Source: Desulfobacteraceae bacterium (GTDB lineage: Bacteria > Desulfobacterota > Desulfobacteria > Desulfobacterales > SURF-15). Taken from it: DNA of 34,599 nt. The DNA lies in assembly GCA_003599475.1 (NCBI GenBank), contig QZKK01000231.1:1-34599 (forward strand). Reading direction: 5' to 3'. The stretch's first letter is position 1. The number at the start of each line of letters is the position of its first letter. The position numbers were made by a program, and so were the translations under genes. Shown piece by piece: positions 16,724 through 25,728 of the stretch. The notes beneath the pieces were generated by a model, which was given only the letters and a program-made list of their open reading frames with translations, ran no database searches and had not been told where the DNA came from.

Positions 16724-16746
16724 AGGTTCCTCCTCTAAAAAAATGC

Positions 16747-17727
16747 TCAATGAGCCAAATGACAGGCGACCAGATGCCCGTTTCCGATATCCGTCAACGG
16801 CGGGGCTTCGTGAACACAGATATCCCCGATGAAATTCTGGCAGCGCGTATGGAACTTGCAGCCGCTCGGGGCTCTCAAGGGGCTTGGAATCTCGCCACTC
16901 AGCACAACCTCTTTCCGATTCCTTGCCTCCACCGGATCGATCACGGGAATGGCAGACATCAAGGCCCGCGTATACGGATGGGCAGGGCTCTGGTAGAGGA
17001 TTCCCGTGGATGCCAGCTCAACGATATTTCCCAGGTACATCACCGCCACGCGATCACTCACATATTCAACGACACTCAGATTGTGAGCCACGATCAAAAC
17101 GGTGATGTTCAACTGGTCCCGGATGTACCGGATAAGATTGAGGATCTGGGCCTGAGCGGACAAGTCGAGGGCTGAAACCGGTTCGTCGAAAAAGACGAAT
17201 TTCGGATGGACCGCAAGGGCCGTGGCAATCCCGATCCTTTGGCGGTCGCCTCCGGAAAACTCATGGGGGAATTTTCTATCCAGGGAAGGATCCAGCCCCA
17301 CGATCTGCATCATTTCCCTCACTCTTTTTTTGATGCCGTCACGGTCCGTCATCGTGAGACAATGCAAGGGATCCGCAATGGTCTCCCCTACAGAGACCCG
17401 GGGGTTCAAAGAGGAGAAGGGGTCCTGAAAGACCATCTGTATTTCTTTGCGTACGAGAAGCAGCTCCTTCCTGGACAGGGCCAGTAAATTCTTCCCCTGA
17501 AAAAGAACTGTGCCGGATGAAGGTTCGATGAGTCTCAGCAGGAGCCGACCGACCGTCGACTTTCCGCAACCGGACTCCCCCACCAGGCCCAGAATCTCCC
17601 CTTTTTCAATCCGGAAACTGATATTGTCGACGGCGTGAACTTCGCCGATCTTCTTGACAAACAATCCCCCGTAGACAGGGAAGAATTTGCTTAACTGATT
17701 CACTTCGAACAAATGGTCAGAAGACAA
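16747..17727 (-). CDS. Peptide-type ABC importer ATPase (DppF/OppF family)
   Basis: One of the two ATPases of the transporter. From the TTG at 17727 it is 326 aa. AAGGGGA lies six bases upstream, and the start overlaps the end of the DppD-like gene, so it is coupled to it. The frame extends further upstream (to 17916) but that part lies inside the preceding gene. Walker A is GESGCGKS (50-57), Walker [13 protein letters not shown] with a normal catalytic E182, and the OppF C-terminal [11 protein letters not shown] region. The signature is SGGDRQRI: the usual Gln is Asp (D161), as read from the GAC codon. It pairs with the DppD-like subunit. Confidence 0.9.
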   Translation of the reverse strand: MSSDHLFEVNQLSKFFPVYGGLFVKKIGEVHAVDNISFRIEKGEILGLVGESGCGKSTVGRLLLRLIEPSSGTVLFQGKNLLALSRKELLLVRKEIQMVFQDPFSSLNPRVSVGETIADPLHCLTMTDRDGIKKRVREMMQIVGLDPSLDRKFPHEFSGGDRQRIGIATALAVHPKFVFFDEPVSALDLSAQAQILNLIRYIRDQLNITVLIVAHNLSVVEYVSDRVAVMYLGNIVELASTGILYQSPAHPYTRALMSAIPVIDPVEARNRKEVVLSGEIPSPLRAPSGCKFHTRCQNFIGDICVHEAPPLTDIGNGHLVACHLAH

Positions 17728-18718
17728 CTCGATTCCCCTTATACAGAATGCAGCGAACGCCGTGGCTTTCTTTTCCTGTCCCCGTTTCCACCAGCTCGGG
17801 CTCCCCTTCCACGCAGCCTGACCGGACAAACTTGCACCGGGGGGCGAAACGACAGCCCGGCGGCAGGAAAGCCAGGTCGGGCTGCTTTCCCTCGATGGCT
17901 TCAATTTTTTTCCCATGCATCCCAGGAACAGGGGACGATTCGATCAGCCTTTTGGTGTAGGGATGCCTGGGGTCTTTCAAGACCGTAAAGACAGATCCGA
18001 TTTCAATGACCTCCCCCGCATATAATACGGCGATCCGATCGCACAGCCTGGCGGCGATTCCAAAGTCATGAGTGATGTAAAGAATCGTCATCCCGAACTC
18101 CCCTCTCAGGTCCTGAATCAAGTTCAGGAACTGGAGTTGAATCGTGGAGTCGAGGGCGGTCGTCGGGTTATCGGCAATCAGAAGGTTGGGATGACAGCTC
18201 AGCGCGAGAGCAATCATCACTCTCTGTTTCATTCCGCCGCTGAATTCATGCGGATAGGCATCGATCCTTCTCTCCGGATCCGGAATGTGGACCCTCTTGA
18301 GCATCGCCACAGCCTCGGCCCTGGCTTTCTCTCTTGAGAACTTCCGATGGACCCGGATGCCGCTTGTGATTTGATCGCCGATGGTAAAGACCGGGTTCAG
18401 GGAAGACATGGGGTCCTGGAAGATCATGCCGATTTCAGCCCCGCGGACCTTGACCATCTCGGCCAACGGCTTCTCGAGCAGATTTTCCCCTTTATAAAGG
18501 ATTTTTCCGGATACGACTCTCCCGGGATAGGGAATCAGTCTCAGGATGGAGAGGGCGATGACGGTCTTTCCGGCGCCGCTTTCTCCGGCGATCCCCAGGA
18601 TCTCTCCTTTCCTGACTTTGAAGCTTACATCATCGGCGGCTCTGATGATCCCGCGGCTCGAATAGAAATAGGTCCTCAGTCCTTCGACCTCTAGCAGATT
18701 TTCACTCTGTTCGATCAT
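17717..18718 (-). CDS. Peptide-type ABC importer ATPase (DppD/OppD family)
   Basis: A 333-aa ATPase. Walker A GESGAGKT (45-52), Q-loop FQDPMSSLNP, signature SGGMKQRV (160-167), and the DppD-type C-terminal cysteine region CRFAPRCKFVRSGC, which in some relatives holds an iron-sulfur cluster. Walker B is LLIADNPTTALD: the catalytic Glu after the Asp is replaced by Asn (N184, codon AAC). The D-loop and H-loop (YITHDFG) are normal. GGAAGGA precedes the ATG. Neighbours on both sides are transporter genes. The 3' end overlaps the TTG start of the DppF-like gene. Confidence 0.9.
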   Translation of the reverse strand: MIEQSENLLEVEGLRTYFYSSRGIIRAADDVSFKVRKGEILGIAGESGAGKTVIALSILRLIPYPGRVVSGKILYKGENLLEKPLAEMVKVRGAEIGMIFQDPMSSLNPVFTIGDQITSGIRVHRKFSREKARAEAVAMLKRVHIPDPERRIDAYPHEFSGGMKQRVMIALALSCHPNLLIADNPTTALDSTIQLQFLNLIQDLRGEFGMTILYITHDFGIAARLCDRIAVLYAGEVIEIGSVFTVLKDPRHPYTKRLIESSPVPGMHGKKIEAIEGKQPDLAFLPPGCRFAPRCKFVRSGCVEGEPELVETGTGKESHGVRCILYKGNRVVF

Positions 18719-18766
18719 TCCTTCCGGTCCTCTGCGCGGGAAGATAAATTCCTCCAGTAACTTCGC

Positions 18767-19681
18767 CTAAATCCGAAGCCTCGGGTCCAGACGGTCTCTG
18801 AGCCAATCGCCAAGAAGATTCGCCCCCAAAACGGTCAGAACGATGGATAATCCAGAGAAGGTAATGAGCCACCAGGCGACGGTGATATATTCTCTCCCCT
18901 CACTGGTCATCAATCCCCAGGTCGGCGTGGGAGGTTGAACCCCGAGTCCCAGGAAGCTCAAGGTCGCTTCCATGATAATCATAAAGGCCAGCTCCAGGGT
19001 GGCCAGGACCAGAATGGGCGAGAGGGCATTGGGGAGAATTTGACGTGTCATGATCCGAAAGGAAGAATTGCCCCGCGCATGAGCGGCTTCGATATATTCC
19101 TCTTCCTTGATCTTTAAGACCGCGCCGTTGATGATGCGGGCATAATGGGCCCAGCGGGTGAGCGCAAGTACCAGAATGAGATTGAAGAGGCCGGATCCGA
19201 TCGCCGCAATCACCGCAATCGCCATCAGGGCATAAGGAATCGAAAGGAACATGTCCACGACCCTCATGATGATGGCCCCGGCGTATCGACTGAAATACCC
19301 CGCGATCAGTCCGAGGACCACCCCGATTAAACCCGCGACGAAGATGGCGCTGAAACCCACGATCACCGAGACTCTCGAACCATAAATGAGCCGGCTCAAA
19401 ACATCCCGGCCGAGGTGGTCTGTTCCGAGGGGATACTCGCTGCTGCCCTCTTGTTCCCAGAAGGGAGGCAACAGTCTCTTTTCCAGGTTCTGGACGAGAG
19501 GATCGTGAGGTGCAAGATAGGGCGAAAAGATGGCTGTCAACATTACCGCGGTGAGGGCAACGATGCCGAAGATCCCCTTCAGGTTCCGGATCGCCTTACC
19601 GAGAATGAGCTTTGACCTTGAGACGGCATAAGCGTCATCCAACTGCTTTATCGGGGATGGCCTATTTCGCGGATTTCCCAT
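18767..19681 (-). CDS. Peptide-type ABC permease (DppC family)
   Basis: A 304-aa inner-membrane permease. An N-terminal helix near residues 35-55 is followed by the family's periplasmic segment HDP...YPLGTDHLGRDVLSRLIYGSR (about 59-103), then helices through 290. The EAA loop that docks on the ATPases is YIEAAHARGNSSFRIMTRQ near 196-214. Its ATG lies inside the last codons of the DppB-like gene (20-base overlap), a sign of translational coupling. Confidence 0.9.
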   Translation of the reverse strand: MGNPRNRPSPIKQLDDAYAVSRSKLILGKAIRNLKGIFGIVALTAVMLTAIFSPYLAPHDPLVQNLEKRLLPPFWEQEGSSEYPLGTDHLGRDVLSRLIYGSRVSVIVGFSAIFVAGLIGVVLGLIAGYFSRYAGAIIMRVVDMFLSIPYALMAIAVIAAIGSGLFNLILVLALTRWAHYARIINGAVLKIKEEEYIEAAHARGNSSFRIMTRQILPNALSPILVLATLELAFMIIMEATLSFLGLGVQPPTPTWGLMTSEGREYITVAWWLITFSGLSIVLTVLGANLLGDWLRDRLDPRLRI

Positions 19682-20591
19682 ATTTTATTCTTGGATCCAG
19701 GTAGGTATAGATGATATCCACTCCTAAATTCATAAAAAGGATCAGGACCGTGATAAACAATACGCAGGCTTGGACAACGGGGTAGTCTCGATCATACACC
19801 GCGTGCACGATGAGCCTTCCGATTCCCGGCCAGGAAAAAATCGTTTCGGTGACGATCGCCCCCTCCAGCATGATGCAGAACTCGACGCCCGCCAGGGTGA
19901 TGATGGGAATGGCTGCACTCTTTAAGGCAAACTTCAGATTGACGAGCCATTCACGGATCCCCTGAGATCTTGCCGTCCGAATATAGTCCTGAGCCAGTAC
20001 GTCCAGCATGGAGGACCGGGACATCCTGGCTAAGCGCGATGTGGAAAAGATGGCGATGGTCATCGCGGGGAGGACCATGTTCTTCGTGAATCCAAAGCCT
20101 CCCGTCGGAAACCAGCCCAGGTTCACCGCAAACACCAGGATGAAGATGAGGCCGGTCCAGTATGCAGGTGCCGATTGGCCGATGAGCACAACGATGGAGA
20201 TCAGGAAATCGAAGATGGATCCCCTCTTGATGGCCGCCAGGATCCCCGCAGGGACCGCGATGCAGATGGAAATCACGAAAGCCACAGCAGACAGAATGAG
20301 GGTATTGGGGAAATATTCCCTGATCAAATCGATGGAGGGCACCTGGCGCCGCAAAGACACTCCGAAATCAAGTTTGATCGCCCTGCCCAAAAAGTGCAGA
20401 TACTGGATGTGGAAAGGCTCGTTAAATCCCAACCGCTCTCTGGCTTCCTCCAGCTCCACCTTTGTCGCATCAGAAGGCATCATCAGAACGACCGGATCTC
20501 CTGAAAGATAAAGGAGAAAGAAAATGAAGAGGCTGATCCCCAGTAGAACCAACAGACTGTGCCAGAGACGTTTTAGGAGATACGTTCCCAT
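19662..20591 (-). CDS. Peptide-type ABC permease (DppB family)
   Basis: A 309-aa inner-membrane permease with the DppB N-terminus LLKRLWHSLLVLLGISLFIF. FGVSLRRQVPSIDLI and the EAA-like loop DYIRTARSQGIREW (about 202-215) follow, then FSWPGIGRLIVHAVYDRDYPVVQA. About six membrane helices. It is 186 bases downstream of the binding protein and overlaps the DppC-like gene. Confidence 0.9.
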   Translation of the reverse strand: MGTYLLKRLWHSLLVLLGISLFIFFLLYLSGDPVVLMMPSDATKVELEEARERLGFNEPFHIQYLHFLGRAIKLDFGVSLRRQVPSIDLIREYFPNTLILSAVAFVISICIAVPAGILAAIKRGSIFDFLISIVVLIGQSAPAYWTGLIFILVFAVNLGWFPTGGFGFTKNMVLPAMTIAIFSTSRLARMSRSSMLDVLAQDYIRTARSQGIREWLVNLKFALKSAAIPIITLAGVEFCIMLEGAIVTETIFSWPGIGRLIVHAVYDRDYPVVQACVLFITVLILFMNLGVDIIYTYLDPRIKYGKSAK

Positions 20592-20676
20592 GGAACCTTT
20601 ACACCTTCTGAAACAATTGAAAAGGGCTCGATTGGCGGCAGGGATCGGAAAGAAACCGTGAAGCCGACAGACGAGG

Positions 20677-20708
20677 CTCCCCTTCGAGGAGGGAGAGGGA
20701 AAGGGGAG
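20677..20708. terminator. Hairpin between binding-protein and permease genes
   Basis: CTCCCCTT (20677-20684) and AAGGGGAG (20701-20708) are perfect complements around a 16-base purine-rich loop. It sits in the 186-base gap between the substrate-binding-protein gene and the DppB-like gene. In peptide importers such structures often reduce read-through, so that more binding protein than transporter is made. No clear U-run follows on the minus strand, so attenuation or transcript stabilisation is as likely as termination. Confidence 0.35.
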
Positions 20709-20777
20709 TGGCCTTACCCATTATACCCGCTTTCCCTCTTCTTGCTTCCCACGTACCGAGACTTTCTTCAAACCGGC

Positions 20778-22286
20778 CTACTTCAGGACCTTCACATCTT
20801 TCAGGAAGATCATTTCGTCTCCCCTGGGGGTAAAATCGATTCTCTTGCTCACTCCCACCAGGTCTTTCTGTTCGTACAGGACAACGACAAACGATTGGTC
20901 GTGGATGTAGCGGATGGCCTCGCTATAGATCTTTTGCCTTTTCTCCACGTTCATCTCGGACCGGCCCTGCTCCAGGAGCTTATCGAGTTCCGGATCACTG
21001 GTTCTCGAAACCGGTTCGTTGGAGTGGGTCGTCGGCCACAGGAACTGGTCCGGATCCAGAGCGGGGTTTGACCAGCCGATAAACCAGAGCGGGTCCGTCT
21101 TATGCGAGTAGATGTTGCTTGCATAGGTCCCCCATTCAGGGAGCTTCAGATTCACCCGGATTCCCACCTGCCCGAGTTGCCCGGCGATCGCCTGGCAGAT
21201 TTCCTTGTCCCTCATGTACCTCCCGGACGGACCGTTCATCACGATTTCGAAGCCGTTTGGATACCCGGCTTCCGCGAGTAGTTGTTTGGCCTTCTGGGGA
21301 TCGTAGGAATAAGGCTTCAATTCGGCATCGAAGCCAAAAACAGGTTTCGGGATCAGCGAGGGGATCTTTTCTCCATATCCATTCAGGATGTTTTTGATGA
21401 TGCTGTCTTTGTCGATCGCATAGTTGATGGCCTGACGGACTTTCTGCTTCGCAAGGGGGTCCTTGTCCTTATGCATCTGCAAATGGATCACCCTTGTACT
21501 GAGGACGGATTTGAAATCGAAATTTCCTTTCCCCTTCAAACCTTCGGCCAGGTCGGGCGGGATATTGGTTGCAATGTCGATTTCGCCCGTCTGCAGGGCA
21601 GCCAGTCTGGACTGGGTCTCCGGCATGGCCCGGAAGATCAGTTCCTTGATGGCGGGAGCTCCACCCCAATACTTCTCGTTTGCCTTCAGAATGATCTGAT
21701 CGTCTCTGACCCATTTTACGAACTGAAAAGGACCTGTCCCTACCGGATTCATGGCAATTTTGGCACCAGGATCCTTGAGCATCTTCGGGGGAACGATCCC
21801 GAGCAGGGTCATCCTTGCAGGAAGGACGGGATCCGGTTTTTTGGTGATGATGTCGACGGTGTAATCGTCCACCACCTCGACGCGATCGATCGTGCTGTAC
21901 CATCCCTTCTGGTTCGACTTGGTCTCAGGAGCAAAGACTCGTTCCAAGGAAAATTTTACACTCGCCGCATCGAAGGGCTCCCCGTTATGAAAGGTCACGC
22001 CTTTGCGGAGGTGAAACCGCCACTTGTCCGGCGCGATATTCTCATGCGAAACAGCCAGGCGGTTGGTGAACTTCAAGTCTGCGTCCCGGCCCAGCAGGGT
22101 ATCGTAGATGTTGTAATTCACAATCAGCGTCGGAATGGTGGTGGTGATCTGCACATCCAGAGTCTCCGCATCGATTCCTTGAGCCACCACCACCTTTTGC
22201 GCCTGAGCTCCCGCGGGCCAAATCGCCACAGACAACCAGGTCAGGCAAAATACGATCCCGAGAACCCATTTCCTGTTCCCTCTCAT
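20778..22286 (-). CDS. Peptide/nickel-type ABC substrate-binding protein (family 5)
   Basis: Periplasmic binding protein of 502 aa. From the ATG at 22286 (GAAAGGAGAAG upstream; an earlier ATG at 22322 is less likely) there is a clear signal peptide, RKWVLGIVFCLTWLSVAIW with cleavage after about AGAQA. Family-5 hallmarks are RFHLRKGVTFHNGEPFDAASVKFSLERV, NPVGTGPFQFVKW and KVRQAINYAIDKDSIIKNIL. It has no lipobox cysteine, so it is probably soluble or loosely held. This family binds peptides, nickel, heme precursors or small amides; the linked amidohydrolase argues for a small amide or carbamoyl compound. Confidence 0.9.
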   Translation of the reverse strand: MRGNRKWVLGIVFCLTWLSVAIWPAGAQAQKVVVAQGIDAETLDVQITTTIPTLIVNYNIYDTLLGRDADLKFTNRLAVSHENIAPDKWRFHLRKGVTFHNGEPFDAASVKFSLERVFAPETKSNQKGWYSTIDRVEVVDDYTVDIITKKPDPVLPARMTLLGIVPPKMLKDPGAKIAMNPVGTGPFQFVKWVRDDQIILKANEKYWGGAPAIKELIFRAMPETQSRLAALQTGEIDIATNIPPDLAEGLKGKGNFDFKSVLSTRVIHLQMHKDKDPLAKQKVRQAINYAIDKDSIIKNILNGYGEKIPSLIPKPVFGFDAELKPYSYDPQKAKQLLAEAGYPNGFEIVMNGPSGRYMRDKEICQAIAGQLGQVGIRVNLKLPEWGTYASNIYSHKTDPLWFIGWSNPALDPDQFLWPTTHSNEPVSRTSDPELDKLLEQGRSEMNVEKRQKIYSEAIRYIHDQSFVVVLYEQKDLVGVSKRIDFTPRGDEMIFLKDVKVLK

Positions 22287-22404
22287 ATTTCTTCTCCTTT
22301 CACGAGTTTTTTTGACGTTCATCGACCAGCCTTCATCGGTCGACCCGTTAATCTCAAAAGGCGGGATACTTCATGATATGAATTGAAGTTTCTCGAATGC
22401 CCCT

Positions 22405-22433
22405 TCTTTAGAGCATTAACCCTGTTCTGTCAA
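22405..22433 (-). promoter_or_regulatory. Probable promoter of the ABC import operon
   Basis: On the minus strand a perfect TTGACA lies at 22433-22428, 17 bases from TAAAGA (22410-22405), a weak -10. The start of transcription would leave a leader of about 110 bases before the binding-protein ATG. The -35 lies directly beside that of the divergent kinase gene. Confidence 0.45.
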
Positions 22434-22434
22434 G

Positions 22435-22462
22435 TTGACTCACCGGGTTTTTATCCTACAAT
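22435..22462 (+). promoter_or_regulatory. Promoter of the histidine kinase gene
   Basis: TTGACT (22435-22440), a 16-base spacer and TACAAT (22457-22462). Transcription would start near 22469, about 16 bases before the ATG at 22485. Together with the opposing -35 it forms the palindrome-like TGTCAAGTTGACT. Confidence 0.55.
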
Positions 22463-22484
22463 GTGGTTGATTTAGGCCTCCATC

Positions 22485-24785
22485 ATGGGCTATGATATCC
22501 TCTTCGATTGCGATCAGACCGAAAGAAAATCGATCGCTCATGAAAGCCATCGGGCAACAAAGACTTTAACCTTATCTATTCATCAGATGAAATACCAGTG
22601 GGACGATTTGAAGGCATCAACGACGACTCTCGATAAAGACAAATCCCGGGAACAGCTTATTCAGGAAATCGCGAATCTGCGGGTGAGCCTGGCAACCGAA
22701 GACAGGCGATGCAGGGATCTGCTCGAGGAGCTCAAACGGCTGAAACTCATGGACCCGCCCGAGAGCGAACTCCGTTACCGGAATCTGCTCGACTCCATAC
22801 AGGAGGGCTTTGGAGAGCACTATCCACGGCTGCTCGCATTACTGCCGGCAGCGATGTACACCTGCAACTCCGAGGGCGTGATCACATACTACAACGAGCA
22901 AGCCGCCCGGATTTGGGGCCGATCTCCCAGGCTGGGAGAAACCGATGAGCGGTTCTGCGGGGCTTTTCGCCTGTATCTGCCGGACGGCTCGCCCCTTCCA
23001 CACAGCCAGACTCCGATGGCCGCCGCTCTGCGGGAAGAAATAAGCTTCCGCGCCCAGGAACTTACAATCGAGCGCCCCGACGGCTCCCGTGTATTCGTGT
23101 CGGTTTACATCGATCCTCTCCACGACGCATCCGGTCGGATATGCGGTGCGATCAATGTTTTCATGGACATTACCGAGAGGAAGCGGGCGGAGCAAGCCTT
23201 GGAACACGAGAAGGTCTTGTCTCAGGAGATCCTTCGGCAGATCCCCGCAGGGGTGGCGATCGCGGAGGTCCCTTCCGGAAAGATCCTGATGGCAAACCAT
23301 CAATTATGGCAAGTCCTCGGAACGACAGTTACAAATACGCCGAACAATGACCGTTACGGCACACTCTACCAGGGCTTTCATACCGATGGTTCGCCCTATC
23401 CTCCCGAGGAACTGCCTTTGGCCCGTTCGGTTCTTTTCGGTGAGACGATCGCCGAAGAAGAAATCCTTATCCGTCGGAATGACGGTTCTGAAGTCTCGAT
23501 CAGCGTCAGCTCGGCTCCCGTATGTGACAGCCGAGGCAGGCGAATCGCTTGTGTTGCGCTGGTTCGAGACATCACCGAAAAGAAAAGTGCCGAAAAGGCG
23601 CTGCATCAGTTGAATACGACCCTCGAGCAGCGGGTGGCCGAGCGTACGGCGCTGGCCGAATCGCGGGCGAAGCAGCTTCAGGCTTTATCGGTTCAACTGA
23701 TCGAAGCAGAGGAGCAGGAGAGGCGTCGGATTGCCGATCTCTTACACGATGACCTGCAGCAACTGCTTTCCGCCTCCCGCTTTCAATTGTCTGCAATCCA
23801 GCCGGCTGTCGAGGAACACGGGGATGCGAAGCGGATGCTTCAGGATGTAGACCGGCTGCTGGCGCAGTCGATCGAAAAATCCCGCCGATTGTCCCACGAT
23901 TTGTGTCCGGCCATCCTTCACCAGGCAGGGCTTGCCGCCTCGGTGGAATGGCTGGCCCGGCAGATGCTGGAAAGCCACGGTCTCAAGGTGGAGGTGGAAG
24001 TTCATAACTGGGTTTCTTTAAAGAAAGAGCCTTTCAAGGTATTCCTTTTCCGGTCCGTCCAGGAGTTGCTGTTTAACGTTGTCAGGCATGCGGGAGTGGA
24101 TACGGCACGCGTAAGCCTCGAGAACGACGGCGATCGGGTGCAGATCCGCGTATCGGATCGCGGCAGGGGGTTTGAGCCCCAGAGCCTGAGTGAACCTGCA
24201 AATCAAGGCAAAGGATTCGGGCTGTTCAGCATCCGCGAACGGGTAAACTATATCGGAGGAAACCTTCAGGTTGAAAGCAAGACCGGTCAGGGGAGCTGCT
24301 TCACCATTACACTCTCTTTGAAAGATCTGGAAAAATCGAAGGAGTTTTTCTCCTCTGATCCGGGGCAGAGCATTTTCTCTTCTTCAGACAGGCCGTCGGC
24401 AAAAGAAGCAGGCCTGTACCGGGTTCTCCTGGTCGACGATCACAAAGTGATGCGCCAGGGTCTGATTGCGCTTTTAGACAATCAACCGGACATCGAGGTC
24501 GTTGGCGAAGCGGCCAATGGAATAGAAGCCGGCGATCTTGCCCGGGAGCTGTTTCCGGATGTGATTCTGATGGATGTCTCCATGCCGGAAATGGACGGAG
24601 TGGAAGCCACTCGGCGGATCAGGGCCGAACACCCCGAGGTGCGGGTCATCGGGCTTTCGATGTACGAGGATGAGCGGATCTCCCGGTCGATGCGCCAGGC
24701 GGGGGCCGAGGCGTTTGTGAGCAAGACCGCGTCCTCGAGCGAACTGCTGAAGGCAATCTACGGAATGGCGAACCGTCCGGACTGA
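22485..24785 (+). CDS. PAS histidine kinase with C-terminal receiver domain
   Basis: A 766-aa protein without clear membrane helices. In order: N-terminal charged coil (about 45-95), PAS domain (about 113-232, ending DITERKRAE), second PAS domain (about 245-365, ending DITEKKSAE), coiled coil, HisKA_3 dimerisation domain with phospho-acceptor H421 ([19 protein letters not shown]), HATPase domain (N531 in [30 protein letters not shown]), then a receiver domain (DD at 651-652, phospho-acceptor D697, S725, K747). The HisKA_3 and receiver are of NarX/NarL type, but there is no LuxR-type DNA-binding helix-turn-helix after the receiver. It is probably a cytoplasmic sensor that passes phosphate on. 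An alternative ATG at 22587 exists, but the promoter supports 22485. It is divergent from the ABC import operon. Confidence 0.85.
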   Translation: MGYDILFDCDQTERKSIAHESHRATKTLTLSIHQMKYQWDDLKASTTTLDKDKSREQLIQEIANLRVSLATEDRRCRDLLEELKRLKLMDPPESELRYRNLLDSIQEGFGEHYPRLLALLPAAMYTCNSEGVITYYNEQAARIWGRSPRLGETDERFCGAFRLYLPDGSPLPHSQTPMAAALREEISFRAQELTIERPDGSRVFVSVYIDPLHDASGRICGAINVFMDITERKRAEQALEHEKVLSQEILRQIPAGVAIAEVPSGKILMANHQLWQVLGTTVTNTPNNDRYGTLYQGFHTDGSPYPPEELPLARSVLFGETIAEEEILIRRNDGSEVSISVSSAPVCDSRGRRIACVALVRDITEKKSAEKALHQLNTTLEQRVAERTALAESRAKQLQALSVQLIEAEEQERRRIADLLHDDLQQLLSASRFQLSAIQPAVEEHGDAKRMLQDVDRLLAQSIEKSRRLSHDLCPAILHQAGLAASVEWLARQMLESHGLKVEVEVHNWVSLKKEPFKVFLFRSVQELLFNVVRHAGVDTARVSLENDGDRVQIRVSDRGRGFEPQSLSEPANQGKGFGLFSIRERVNYIGGNLQVESKTGQGSCFTITLSLKDLEKSKEFFSSDPGQSIFSSSDRPSAKEAGLYRVLLVDDHKVMRQGLIALLDNQPDIEVVGEAANGIEAGDLARELFPDVILMDVSMPEMDGVEATRRIRAEHPEVRVIGLSMYEDERISRSMRQAGAEAFVSKTASSSELLKAIYGMANRPD

Positions 24786-24867
24786 AGCGGATTTTAATGA
24801 CGATCATTCAGAACTTAAACCCCGGATTTTAAACCGCCAGGCCCGATCGTCTGGTTCAAGGGCCGGG

Positions 24868-25377
24868 CTATCCCTTTGCGGTCTTTATTTTCCGGATGAA
24901 TTCCCCAAGCTCGGCGGCTTCATCCGACCCCAGCTCTCTTAATATTTTCAGCTCATTTTCGGCTTCCTCGAATTTTCCCATTTCAGCATAGGCTTCCCCT
25001 AAATACTCATGGGCTTCCGCCAGCTTCGGATTCAGCTCGATTGCTGTTTTATAGGATTTGACCGCTTTTTCAAACAACCCCTGCTTGCGGTAGGTGTAGC
25101 CCAGATTGCTGTGTGCTTCCGCATAGGTGCCGTCGATTCGGACCGCCTTCTCATATTCCGCTGACGCTTCCTTGTAGCGATGCGCTTTCTGCAGTCGTTC
25201 TCCGGAGTCAAAATATGGATCGGCCTTTTTTCGAGAGTCCTGCGGTGCAGAAGATGATTTCCTGGACGTTCCGGCGCCGTATGCGATCTGCGAAGCAAAA
25301 AACATGCAGGCGGTAATAAACATAAGCGCAAAGAGGACTTTGTTATAAGAATATGATTTCAAAACATAAGCTTTCAT
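24868..25377 (-). CDS. Exported TPR-repeat protein
   Basis: A 169-aa protein with an N-terminal signal or anchor (KVLFALMFITACMFFASQIAYGAG, about 13-36), a basic linker, then about three tetratricopeptide repeats between residues 52 and 155: DSGERLQKAHRYKEASAEYEK, AHSNLGYTYRKQGLFEKAV, and AHEYLGEAYAEMGKFEEAE. TPR domains bind partner proteins; the partner is unknown. GGAGG lies five bases before the ATG. It stands alone, converging on the kinase gene. Confidence 0.8.
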   Translation of the reverse strand: MKAYVLKSYSYNKVLFALMFITACMFFASQIAYGAGTSRKSSSAPQDSRKKADPYFDSGERLQKAHRYKEASAEYEKAVRIDGTYAEAHSNLGYTYRKQGLFEKAVKSYKTAIELNPKLAEAHEYLGEAYAEMGKFEEAENELKILRELGSDEAAELGEFIRKIKTAKG

Positions 25378-25728
25378 GATGCCTCCAACCTGAATTCATA
25401 ACAATGCCTTCATGATTTATTAACAGTCTCGTAATTGTCCCACACTCTGTCATTCCGGCGGAAGCCGGAATCCAGTCTTTTTTTCTGGACAGTTAATAAC
25501 AGTGCATCGGCAAAGATTCCTGTGCGTGAGCGTGCTGCGATGCCTATCAGGAAAGCTAACCACAGCATCGGCAGGTTCAAGGGTGGAGACGGATATCCTA
25601 AAGGAATTTCACGATCGGCATCATTCACTGCCGATTTCACCCGATGCAGAGACGGATTCAGAGCCGCGACGGCAACAGCCCCTAAATTCTCAACGGATGT
25701 TTCTTCCTGTGAATTTTGCGAAAAAGGC
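25378..25728. other. Intergenic region without a supported gene
   Basis: Several frames are open here, but none has a recognisable product or ribosome-binding site, and they run antisense to or across the creatininase-like gene. The only clear structure is the REP-like palindrome near 25452-25471. Confidence 0.5.
25452..25471. repeat. REP-like palindrome
   Basis: ATTCCGGC (25452-25459), loop GGAA, GCCGGAAT (25464-25471): a perfect 8-bp stem. It is flanked by TC and CCAGTC and followed by seven T's. The GTCATTCC..GGAATCCAG form is like the REP-type palindromes that occur in many copies in bacterial genomes; it could also act as a plus-strand terminator because of the T-run. Confidence 0.6.

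Noticed and set aside
21282..22376. A 364-codon plus-strand frame opposite the substrate-binding protein
   Set aside because: Antisense to a gene with clear signal peptide and family-5 signatures.
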